Shown here: piece after piece, positions 53,940 to 64,000 of the stretch
Position numbering within the stretch: the stretch's first letter is position 1
Layout of the letters: each line of letters opens with the position of its first letter
Assembly (NCBI RefSeq): GCF_025813715.1
Contig: NZ_CP107532.1
Span: 5,671,274-5,735,273 of the forward strand
From: Methylobacterium sp. FF17
GTDB taxonomy: Bacteria > Pseudomonadota > Alphaproteobacteria > Rhizobiales > Beijerinckiaceae
Length of the DNA: 64,000 nt
Direction: 5' to 3'
Position numbers and translations under genes: made by a program
The notes under the pieces: generated by a model
Told to the model about the DNA's origin: nothing
The model's database searches: none
Seen by the model: the letters and a program-made list of their open reading frames with translations, nothing else

Positions 53940-54076
53940 CCCGGCTCCGACGCCTGACCCTGCCGGAACCCGTGTGTCCGAAGAGGCGCGTGCCGTCCGG
54001 ACGCCCGGCCGACTGAACCGGACCGTGGGGAGCACCTTGTCCCCGTGACCGTTCCAGACCGAACCAGGACCATCGC

Positions 54077-55339
54077 GTGATCTCCATCTTCGACCTGATA
54101 GCGATGCTACTCACCCTGTCCGCCCTGTTCGGCTGGATCAACGGGCGCTTCATCCATATGCCACACAGCATCGGCATGCTGGTCCTGGGGCTCGTCGCCT
54201 CGCTGCTGCTGGTCCTCCTCGACGTCGCCTTCCCGAGCCAGCACCTCTACGAGGCGCTGACCGGCCCGTTGCAGCAGATCGACTTCACCGACGTGGTGAT
54301 GAACGGAATGCTGGCCTTCCTGCTGTTCGCGGGCGCCATGACCCTCGACTTGAGCGCGTTGCGGGACAGGGCCTGGCCCGTCGCCACGCTCGCCCTCGTC
54401 GGGACTGTCATTTCAACGGCCCTCGTCGGCAGCGCCTTCTGGGCGGTGGCCCAATGGTCGGGGCATCCGGTCTCGCTGGCCTGGGCCCTGGTCTTCGGCG
54501 CGCTGATCAGCCCGACCGACCCCGTCGCGGTGCTCGCCACCCTCAAGAACGTGAAGGTGCCGCTCTCCCTGGAGATCGAGATGCAGGGCGAGGCGCTGTT
54601 CAACGACGGGGTCGGCATCGTCCTGTTCACAGTCCTCCTCGGCTTCGCGGCCGGCATCGGCGGGGAACCGTCGAGCGCCGCTGGCATCGCGCGCCTGCTC
54701 CTGCAGGAAGCCGGCGGCGGCCTACTTCTCGGCGTCGTCACCGGGTACGTCGCTTATCGCGCCATGCGGGCCATCGACGACTTTCCGGTCGAGGTCCTGA
54801 TCACGCTGGCGCTGGTCGCGGGCACCTACGCCCTGGCCCAGAAGCTCCATGCCAGCGGTCCCCTGGCAGTGGTCGCGGCCGGGCTGCTCGTCGGCGACAG
54901 GGCCCCGCGCGATGCCATGAGCGAGCGCACCCAGGGTTACGTCTCGTCCCTGTGGACCCTCGTCGACGAGGTCCTGAACTCGGTGCTGTTCCTGCTGATC
55001 GGCCTGGAGGTCCTGGTCCTGCGCTTTGAGCCGGGCTCCCTCGTCCTTGCGGCGGCGGCGGTGCCGATTGTCCTGCTGGCGCGCCTGGTGGCGGTCTCTG
55101 CACCCTTGCTGGCCTTCCGCTGGGGCGGGAACCTGTCGGCGCGGAACGTGCCGTTCCTGACCTGGGCCGGCGTCCGCGGCGGCATCTCGGTCGCGCTGGC
55201 CCTCTCGGTTCCCGAGAGCGACGCAAAGGCCGCGATCCTCGCGGCAACCTACGCCGTGGTGCTGTTCACCATCATCGTTCAGGGCTCGACCCTCGCGATA
55301 GTGGCTCGTCGCACCCTGGCGACCCCCGGCGCCGAGTAA
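54077..55339 (+). CDS. CPA1-type cation:proton antiporter (second, NhaP-like)
   Basis: 420 residues, GTG start, about twelve helices. Core motifs ISPTDPVAVLATLK (Asp148), GEALFNDGVGIVLFT (Asn176-Asp177) and FLTWAGVRGGISVALALSVP. These match NhaP-type Na+/H+ and K+/H+ exchangers. No large C-terminal regulatory domain; ends RRTLATPGAE. It lies 137 bp after the response regulator gene on the same strand and may be co-regulated. Confidence 0.93.
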   Translation: MISIFDLIAMLLTLSALFGWINGRFIHMPHSIGMLVLGLVASLLLVLLDVAFPSQHLYEALTGPLQQIDFTDVVMNGMLAFLLFAGAMTLDLSALRDRAWPVATLALVGTVISTALVGSAFWAVAQWSGHPVSLAWALVFGALISPTDPVAVLATLKNVKVPLSLEIEMQGEALFNDGVGIVLFTVLLGFAAGIGGEPSSAAGIARLLLQEAGGGLLLGVVTGYVAYRAMRAIDDFPVEVLITLALVAGTYALAQKLHASGPLAVVAAGLLVGDRAPRDAMSERTQGYVSSLWTLVDEVLNSVLFLLIGLEVLVLRFEPGSLVLAAAAVPIVLLARLVAVSAPLLAFRWGGNLSARNVPFLTWAGVRGGISVALALSVPESDAKAAILAATYAVVLFTIIVQGSTLAIVARRTLATPGAE

Positions 55340-55490
55340 TCCCGCCACACTCCCAGGTCGTAGCGGAGCTTGGAGGCACGAACGGGATCGCGCCAAGACG
55401 GGAACCCGCACCCCGTAGTGCCCGGGTCAGACGTGAGTCTGCCCTCTTCGCAAGTGGGCACTGGCGTCCCGAAGCCGAACCCCGACCCGA

Positions 55491-56312
55491 CTATCTGCCT
55501 GAAGTGACGTGCGCCGAGACGAGGAAAGCCAAGTCCCAGACGATCATGCCGCCGACCGCTCCATGCTCCTCTCGGAGACGTTCCGCGAGGGTGTCTAGGC
55601 CCACCTCCTCCGTGCTTGCGACACCGCGCTCGACCATGCGGGGGAGCATGGCTCCGGCCAGCGTCGGCAGGAAGGACGGTTCGCCGGCCTGCAGGAGCAC
55701 CCCCTCGCTCCGCGCCACCTCAATGCGATGTCCCGCCGCCTGCAGCAGGTCCGCCAGACGCAGCGCAAGCCCGGTATCGCCGCCTTCCGCCGCCACCGTG
55801 TCCCATAACCACTCGTAGAGCCGACGATGGAGAGGCAACTCGCCGAGCCCGGCGGGAAGGCCGGCCCGCCCGTGTTCCTGGAACGCCATGATCGCCCCTG
55901 GTTTCGCGAGGGCGGCGAGACGGGCGAGCGTCGCGGTGGCTTCAGGGAGGTACATCAGCACGCGGCGCCCCACGATGGCATCGAAGCGGCCCAGATCCGG
56001 CAGTGCGTCCGCCAGGTCCGCCTGCCGGTAGTGGATGGGCGCCGCTGGAAGACCTTCATCCGCCGTGTGGCTCATCGCCAACGCTTCCGGGCTTCGGTCG
56101 ATGGCGATGACCTCGCCGTCCGGTCCCACCAATCGGGCGACGAAGCGGCTGAGGTCTCCGTTTCCACATCCGACATCGAGCACGCGCATGCCGGGGACGA
56201 TGCCGACCTCGGCGAAGAAGCGGCCACTTGGTCCGTTGGCTGGATTGGGTGCCGCCTGTGCGATGGCAGGGGTCGATGCGTGTGCGTGATCGGGCAAGGC
56301 GGCATGGGACAT
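55491..56312 (-). CDS. SAM-dependent methyltransferase
   Basis: 273 residues from the ATG at 56312 (in-frame starts farther out, e.g. 56387, also exist). Class I Rossmann motifs: RVLDVGCGNGDLSRFVARLV, acidic loop VIAIDRSPEAL, and RFDAIVGRRVLMYLPEATAT in motif post-II. Closest in style to UbiE/small-molecule methyltransferases. N-terminus is His/Ala-rich (SHAALPDHAHASTPAIAQ), unusual. Downstream member of a minus-strand group with DUF2254 and NhaA, though 130 bp separate it. Confidence 0.85.
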   Translation of the reverse strand: MSHAALPDHAHASTPAIAQAAPNPANGPSGRFFAEVGIVPGMRVLDVGCGNGDLSRFVARLVGPDGEVIAIDRSPEALAMSHTADEGLPAAPIHYRQADLADALPDLGRFDAIVGRRVLMYLPEATATLARLAALAKPGAIMAFQEHGRAGLPAGLGELPLHRRLYEWLWDTVAAEGGDTGLALRLADLLQAAGHRIEVARSEGVLLQAGEPSFLPTLAGAMLPRMVERGVASTEEVGLDTLAERLREEHGAVGGMIVWDLAFLVSAHVTSGR

Positions 56313-56441
56313 GGCATGACCGTTGTGATCGAAAGGATTGTCAGACAAGTCGCTCGCTCCAGGCAGCCCCGGGGGGCAACGTTTCATTCGCGGCGACGTG
56401 CGGAGGTCTGTGACGGCTTCCAAGCGTCGTTCCAACGACGG

Positions 56442-57731
56442 CTAGGCAGTCGCAGCGACAGCGCCGAAGCGCTGGTGGCGCATTTCCAGGTCTTCTAGGT
56501 CCGCCGGTTCACTGACGTCCCGGCGCGCGGCCGCGATGACGAGGTCGGCGTGCCGCCGGAGCTCGACGCGGCGGTCCGTCTGGTGTTCAACCTCGGCGAC
56601 ACGGGTCAGCACCTCCAGCATGCGGGCGAGGACGTGGACCGAGCCGGCGGCGTTCTGGCGGATCATGTGGAACATGGCGTCGCACAGTCCGGCGTAGTCG
56701 CTCACCGGCTGCACCAGCACGATCCGCCCCTCCCGAGCGGTCACGCCACTGGGCAGGTGACGCGGCGCAAGCCGGCAGAGCGCGTCGCCGAGATGGTCCG
56801 TGACGCTCCCTGCCGTGAACGGGTCGTTGATGCCGGGTGAGAGCGCCCGGACCGCCACCTCGCTCAGTTGCCGCACCGCATATTCCAGGTCCTGCAGAGC
56901 CGCCGTACGGCGCCCGAACGTCAGGGCCTTTCCCAGGGCCCCGGACGCATCCTCCACCGGGGACGAGAGATGCGCGACCGGGAACCCGGCGGGCACGTAG
57001 TCGCCCGGACGCACACGCAACGTGACCAGGACGCCGTTATCGTGGGCCCAATCGGCGAGGCTGTCCCGGTCGACGGCCTGGAGATATCCGCTGGCCGGTG
57101 CGGCGACGGTTCCGGAATCCAGGATGGAAAGCCCGCTGCGAACGTCCGGGGCGTCGAGGGTATGCCTCTCGATGGCGTCGCACAGGTCGTCATGGACGGC
57201 ATCGACCACGGTCTCGACGTTGATGCCGGCGGCGATGTGATGGACGAACCAGACCAGGGTCGCGACGCTGAGCATCGCGAGCAGGATCGCGCCGCTGACG
57301 GCAAGGTGCGGGACGAACGGCGTTTCCTGCACGGTCCGGACCGTGCGCAGGACGATGAGCGCGTAGGCGAAGGTGCCGAGGAAGATCCCGAGCGCCACCT
57401 GGTTGCGCGCGTCGCGGGTGAAGTTGCGCAAGAGGCGCGGGCCCATCTGGCCCGAGGCCATGGAGAGGGCGGCGATGGTGATGGAGAACGTGGTTCCGGC
57501 GACGCCGATGGTCGAGGACGCGACCGCGCTCAGGAGGGCGCGTGCGCCTTCCGCCCCACCGGAGTATCCCCAGTTCGCGGCGGGCGAGGAGGCGTCGTAC
57601 CCGGCGATGTGGGCGGTCTCCAGCCAGACGGCGAGCTGTCCCAGGCCGAGGCAGGCCAGCACGATGACTGCCGGGCGGAGCCAGAACTGGTCGCCGAGGG
57701 TCTCCAGCCAGGCTCTGAGGCGTGAGTTCAT
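56442..57731 (-). CDS. DUF2254 family membrane protein
   Basis: 429 residues. Four to five membrane helices in the first half (e.g. [76 protein letters not shown]), then a cytosolic half with a beta-rich segment ([20 protein letters not shown]) and [20 protein letters not shown], the DUF2254 signature. Its ATG overlaps the nhaA stop (ATGA), so the two are coupled. DUF2254 proteins have no proven function; link to NhaA suggests a role in ion or pH balance. Confidence 0.9.
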   Translation of the reverse strand: MNSRLRAWLETLGDQFWLRPAVIVLACLGLGQLAVWLETAHIAGYDASSPAANWGYSGGAEGARALLSAVASSTIGVAGTTFSITIAALSMASGQMGPRLLRNFTRDARNQVALGIFLGTFAYALIVLRTVRTVQETPFVPHLAVSGAILLAMLSVATLVWFVHHIAAGINVETVVDAVHDDLCDAIERHTLDAPDVRSGLSILDSGTVAAPASGYLQAVDRDSLADWAHDNGVLVTLRVRPGDYVPAGFPVAHLSSPVEDASGALGKALTFGRRTAALQDLEYAVRQLSEVAVRALSPGINDPFTAGSVTDHLGDALCRLAPRHLPSGVTAREGRIVLVQPVSDYAGLCDAMFHMIRQNAAGSVHVLARMLEVLTRVAEVEHQTDRRVELRRHADLVIAAARRDVSEPADLEDLEMRHQRFGAVAATA

Positions 57732-58960
57732 GCCGTCGCCCCGGCCCGGGCCTGCGTCCTCTCGGGGTCGGACCGGCTGCCCCTCCCCGATTTGGAAGCC
57801 AGCAGGAGCACAGAGGCGCCGAGCACCATGCAGGACAGGGAGCCGAGCAGGACGCCGATCTTGGTCTCCGCTTCCAGTTCCGGGCTGTCGGCGAAGGCCA
57901 GCAATCCGATGAACAGGCTCATGGTGAAGCCGACCCCGCAGAGGAGCGAGAGCCCGTAGAGCTGCCACCACCCGGCATGGGCGGGACGCTGCGCCAGGCC
58001 GAGCTTCACCGCGGCGACCACGGCCCCGAACACGCCGACCTGCTTGCCGACGAACAGGCCGAGGGCCACCCCGAGGGTCACGGGATCGAGCAGCATCTTG
58101 GTCGTCATGCCGGCGAACGAGACGCCCGCGTTGGCGAAGCCGAACACGGGGAGCACAAGGTAGGCGGACCACGGGTGGATCGCGTGTTCGAGGATGTGCA
58201 GCGGGGAGGTCGGATCGTCCGGCTTGCCGACGCTCAGGCGGAGCGGGATCGTCAGGGCGAGGAGGACGCCGGCGATGGTGGCGTGGATGCCCGACTTGAG
58301 GACCAGAAACCACAGCACGGCGCCGAGGGCGAGGTAGGGCGTCAGCCGGCTGACCCCCGCCTTGTTCATCCCGAACAGGATCGCGAACACCACGGCCGCG
58401 CCGCCCAGCATCGGCAACGACAGATCGGCGGTGTAGAACGCGGCGATGATGAGGATCGCGCCGAGGTCATCGATGATGGCGAGCGCCGTCAGGAAGATCT
58501 TGAGCGAGACCGGGACGCGCGAGCCCAGCAGGGCCAGCACCCCGAGCGCGAAGGCGATGTCGGTGGCCGTCGGGATCGCCCAGCCGCGCAGGGTCTCGGG
58601 CGAGTGCCGGTTGACGGCGACATACACCAGGGCGGGGGCGACCATGCCGCCCAAAGCCGCGATGCCCGGGAGGACGCGGTCCGGCCAGGTGCGCAGCCGA
58701 CCGTCGAGGACCTCGCGCTTGATCTCCAGGCCGACGAGCAGGAAGAACACCGCCATCAGGCCATCGTTGACCCAGTGCAGGACGCTGAGCCCGCCGACAT
58801 AGGTCTTGAGGACGGAGAAGTACGCGTCGGACCAGCCGGAGTTCGCGATGGCGAGCGCTAGGGCGGCGCTCGCCATCAGGATCAGGCCACCGGACGCCTC
58901 GCCCTGCAGGATGTTGCGAAGGGCCGAGATCGGACGGGGTAGGCGCTTGGGCTGATGCAT
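57728..58960 (-). CDS. nhaA: Na+/H+ antiporter NhaA
   Basis: 410 residues. All NhaA markers are present: [53 protein letters not shown] with Asp134, and the ion site [15 protein letters not shown] with Asp164-Asp165. Exchanges two H+ for one Na+ at alkaline pH. The C-terminus is a basic tail ([19 protein letters not shown]). First gene of the nhaA-DUF2254 pair. Confidence 0.96.
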   Translation of the reverse strand: MHQPKRLPRPISALRNILQGEASGGLILMASAALALAIANSGWSDAYFSVLKTYVGGLSVLHWVNDGLMAVFFLLVGLEIKREVLDGRLRTWPDRVLPGIAALGGMVAPALVYVAVNRHSPETLRGWAIPTATDIAFALGVLALLGSRVPVSLKIFLTALAIIDDLGAILIIAAFYTADLSLPMLGGAAVVFAILFGMNKAGVSRLTPYLALGAVLWFLVLKSGIHATIAGVLLALTIPLRLSVGKPDDPTSPLHILEHAIHPWSAYLVLPVFGFANAGVSFAGMTTKMLLDPVTLGVALGLFVGKQVGVFGAVVAAVKLGLAQRPAHAGWWQLYGLSLLCGVGFTMSLFIGLLAFADSPELEAETKIGVLLGSLSCMVLGASVLLLASKSGRGSRSDPERTQARAGATA

Positions 58961-59588
58961 GGCCCTGGCCTGCCAGCTGTCCGCTTTCGGGGCAACCCGT
59001 GCGGCGGCTCAAGGTTGAGCGCTCCGCCCAACCTTCAGCTTACCTTGTGGCTGCGTTCCAAGACGGGCTTGTGCCCCTCCGCGTCGAGTGCGCCCGAGGG
59101 GGTGATCCCGCCGTTCGGCAGCGAGCGCATCCCCTGTCCGGCGGTACCGAAGGACGGCCGGGTCGCTGACGGGTCGCCGGAAGGCGCGCCTCATCCCCAG
59201 CGCATGCCGGGCGTTCCCGCTCAGCTCAGTGCGGGCCGCGTCGTAGCGCCGACACCCGTGCTCCCGGCTGGCCCGCTTGAGGAAACCGGCCAGGACCACA
59301 CCCTTGCGTTTCGTACCGCTGTTGTCGGTCGCCGGACGTGCGCTGGAGGGAGCGGACTTGCCGCGGACCTCGCGGCGTTGCTGGCTAGAAAGGTCGCGTG
59401 CCCGGTCGCGACGCTCAACAGGCATGCCTCGTCCTTACGGGTCACCGACATCCAATCCTCCCTTATCCGGGGACCGCACCCGACCATCGGGGTCGCCAGC
59501 TCCTCGTCTCCCTGTCGGACGTCCGGTGCGACCGATCCATCTATCACCGAGCCGAGACGGCGCGCGCAGCGGGCGGTAGAGACATGGC
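58961..59588. other. 628-bp intergenic stretch
   Basis: Between divergent nhaA and the potassium channel. Overlapping frames exist on both strands but none shows a start signal, domain or codon pattern. I see no recognisable RNA or repeat. Presumed promoters of both genes lie at its ends. Confidence 0.5.
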
Positions 59589-60359
59589 ATGGACGCCATG
59601 AAGAGCCGCCTGAGGGACCTCTACGAAGGGGAGAGCGACCGGGCCCACCGGTTCCGCTACAGCCTGCTCGTGTTCGACGTCGCCACCATCCTGTTCATCG
59701 TGGTGTCCTCGTTCATGCCGAGGGCGCCGCTGGTGGAGAACCTCGATGTCCTGATCGGGGTGGCCGTGCTGACGGACTTCGTCGCCCGCTTCGCGATCTC
59801 GCAGCATCGCTGGCGGGAGTTGCTGCGTCCAACAACCTGGGCAGACATCGCCGCTCTGGTCTCTTTCCTCGCTCCCATCGTGGGCGAGGGAGCGGGATTC
59901 CTTCGCATCATGCGGACGCTGCGGCTTCTCAGGACTTACCAGCTCCTGGATCGCCTCCGCTCCGACAGCGACTTCTTTCGCCGCAACGAGGATGTGATCC
60001 TCGCGGCCACCAACCTGGCGGTGTTCGTCTTCGTGATGACGGGGCTGGTTTACGCCACCCAGCACCGCTCCAACCCGGCCATCGGCAACTACGTTGACGC
60101 CCTGTACTTCACCGTGACCTCGCTCACGACGACAGGGTACGGGGACATCACCCTGTCGGGCACCTTGGGACGCCTGATCTCCGTCGTGGTGATGCTGTGC
60201 GGGGTGACGTTGTTCCTGCGCCTGGCGCAGGTGCTGTTCCGGCCCAACAAGATCCGCCACCCCTGTCCGGCCTGCGCCCTGCAGCGCCACGAGCCGGACG
60301 CGGTCCATTGCAAGGCATGCGGGACCGTCCTGTGCATCCCGGACGAGGGCGCCTACTGA
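59589..60359 (+). CDS. voltage-gated potassium channel with C-terminal zinc ribbon
   Basis: 256 residues. Six-helix voltage-gated layout: the S4 segment is FLRIMRTLRLLRTYQLLDRL with regularly spaced Arg (residues 105-124); pore helix and filter YFTVTSLTTTGYGD (TTTGYGD at 180-186). After S6 comes RPNKIRHPCPACALQRHEPD then AVHCKACGTVLCIP, a zinc-ribbon-like CxxC...CxxC module (Cys226, 229, 241, 244). The ribbon may gate the channel in response to metal, redox or a partner. ATG at 59598 is an alternative start. Confidence 0.92.
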   Translation: MDAMKSRLRDLYEGESDRAHRFRYSLLVFDVATILFIVVSSFMPRAPLVENLDVLIGVAVLTDFVARFAISQHRWRELLRPTTWADIAALVSFLAPIVGEGAGFLRIMRTLRLLRTYQLLDRLRSDSDFFRRNEDVILAATNLAVFVFVMTGLVYATQHRSNPAIGNYVDALYFTVTSLTTTGYGDITLSGTLGRLISVVVMLCGVTLFLRLAQVLFRPNKIRHPCPACALQRHEPDAVHCKACGTVLCIPDEGAY

Positions 60360-60502
60360 GGTCGTCCAATCAAACCCCACCCCTTGCGCTCCGGCGCCTT
60401 CCGCTTCCTCGCGGCGAGCCGTCCTACGCTGGGGGTCAGCCGAGAATGCCGGCGTCGGCCTGCGACTTGCCCTAGAGCGTGCCGCGGGCTTCGCCCATGG
60501 CG

Positions 60503-60796
60503 TTATTCGGCCGCGTCGCGAAAGAGCCGCTCCTCGATAAGCGGTGCGCCGCAGGCCGCCATAAGGGGCCGTAGCAGGTTCACGGCGATGTCCACATCGG
60601 TCCGCGTCGACAGTCCTTCACGGTAGTGGGTCCAACCACTGGCTCGGGTGACGGCAATGTCGAAACTGCCATTCGGCCGCTGGACGATCGGGTATGAGAC
60701 AGTGCGGGCTATCCCCGCGGCCTGGAGCGACCTTCCGTCATGGGAAGGTTGCCGAACCGGACCGATGCAGGAATGGAATCTGGGCCAGGTGGCCAT
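60503..60796 (-). CDS. hypothetical protein
   Basis: 97 residues. The second half (FDIAVTRASGWTHYREGLST then RTDVDIAVNLLRPLMAACGA) has a balanced, globular composition, and both ends fit between neighbours, so it is probably a gene. No signal, no domain recognised. It is convergent with the potassium channel gene. Confidence 0.5.
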   Translation of the reverse strand: MATWPRFHSCIGPVRQPSHDGRSLQAAGIARTVSYPIVQRPNGSFDIAVTRASGWTHYREGLSTRTDVDIAVNLLRPLMAACGAPLIEERLFRDAAE

Positions 60797-61241
60797 GTCG
60801 AGAGGATGTCGGCAGCGCCGTGGGCTTCTGTGGTCCGACCTCCCCCTGGAGAGCAGACCTTCGAGTGACCGAACGCGAAGAGTCGTTGATGGTCTGAGCC
60901 TGCTTGGCGCCGCTCTCGAAGACAGTGTCCGCTCTTCTCATTCTCAAAACCGAAACCGGACAGGCAAAAATCCACCCGATCCGGTCGTAGAACCGACAGC
61001 CGGGTCCCAAGCCAACCTAACCGCTTGGATCGACTTGAGCGCTTCCCAGCGCAATGGAAAGACCCGCCACGGCGAGAGCCGGGCGGGTGAGTGAGACGTC
61101 GTCCCGAAACCGGAACGCGTGATCTTTGCACGTGGTATTCCAATTGGAAAGACAAACACTTCTTCAGTCCTGACCTACAGATCAGAGCTCAAGAAAACTC
61201 AGCCTACATCTTGCTCTCAGCGTGCTGAACTCAATCCCGTG
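60797..61241. other. 445-bp intergenic stretch with a hairpin
   Basis: No supported gene. The hairpin ACCCGCC-a-CGGC-GAGA-GCCG-GGCGGGT (61062-61088) has a GNRA-type tetraloop. Bases about 61120-61240 are AT-richer than the surroundings. It marks the edge between the ion-homeostasis block and the TRAP transporter. Confidence 0.5.

Positions 61242-64000
<2,759 letters not shown>

Noticed and set aside
58961..59588. Possible decayed gene or transposase remnant between nhaA and the K+ channel
   Set aside because: Frames on both strands are Arg/Ser/Pro-rich with no recognisable motif or start; nothing supports an insertion sequence.
60709..61155. 149-codon minus-strand frame in the gap before the TRAP genes
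   Set aside because: It overlaps the more plausible 60503-60796 gene, spans a hairpin and has unstructured composition.

Overview
The window reads as chromosomal DNA of a high-GC alphaproteobacterium of the order Hyphomicrobiales, most likely Methylobacterium or Methylorubrum. The reasons are uniformly GC-rich coding DNA, two PQQ precursor peptide genes (pqqA), an LdtR-type MarR regulator near a DUF6163-type membrane protein, a MarR/OmpR-type regulator/histidine kinase operon of PetP/PetR layout, a Flp pilin, and a metal-cysteine-free HemB of the alphaproteobacterial type. No ribosomal RNA, CRISPR array or intact insertion sequence was seen. There is one tRNA, tRNA-Glu(CTC).

Positions 1-16,700 hold core and envelope genes: the end of an ABC-2 permease, an alpha/beta hydrolase, an outer-membrane porin-like barrel, an FkbM methyltransferase, sfsA with a MAPEG protein, a DUF937 protein, a lone Flp pilin, the MarR/response-regulator/kinase operon (6.7-9.4 kb), an RND efflux pump with its adaptor (9.8-14.1 kb), a GDP-fucose synthase and a Crp/Fnr regulator. 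Positions 16,700-31,900 hold a second, divergent Crp/Fnr regulator, an EcfG-like sigma factor, mgtE, two tandem orphan pqqA genes, dinB, a DHH phosphoesterase, a xanthine-dehydrogenase-type molybdenum subunit without its partner subunits, the ldtR neighbourhood, a 3-hydroxyisobutyryl-CoA hydrolase-like gene, and a hemB-lipoprotein-RDD-bpt series. Positions 31,900-45,300 hold two paralogous TonB-dependent siderophore receptors in tandem, purB, a D-amino-acid aminotransferase, purA, a proline-rich single-pass membrane protein, rpoH, an RluA-type pseudouridine synthase and the tRNA.

Immediately 3' of tRNA-Glu the character changes (about 45.3-61.2 kb). Small orphan genes, gene remnants and longer non-coding stretches surround a set of ion-homeostasis genes: two CPA1-type cation/proton antiporters, NhaA overlapping a DUF2254 membrane protein, and a voltage-gated potassium channel with a C-terminal zinc ribbon. 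A NarX/NarL-like two-component system, a PRC-barrel protein, a ribosome-modulation-factor/CrpP-like protein and a SAM methyltransferase lie among them. I read this as an accessory block tuned to salt or pH stress; no integrase or att repeat was found to prove mobility. The window ends in a TRAP transporter (substrate-binding protein and large permease, the latter cut by the window edge).

The observations I consider most worth checking are: (1) the duplicated orphan pqqA pair, whose upstream palindrome region shares a split motif with the Crp/Fnr intergenic region 4 kb away; (2) two independent short 'echoes' of gene 3' ends, stop codon included, just downstream of mgtE and of ldtR; (3) the cation-homeostasis block behind tRNA-Glu; and (4) the orphan molybdenum hydroxylase subunit.
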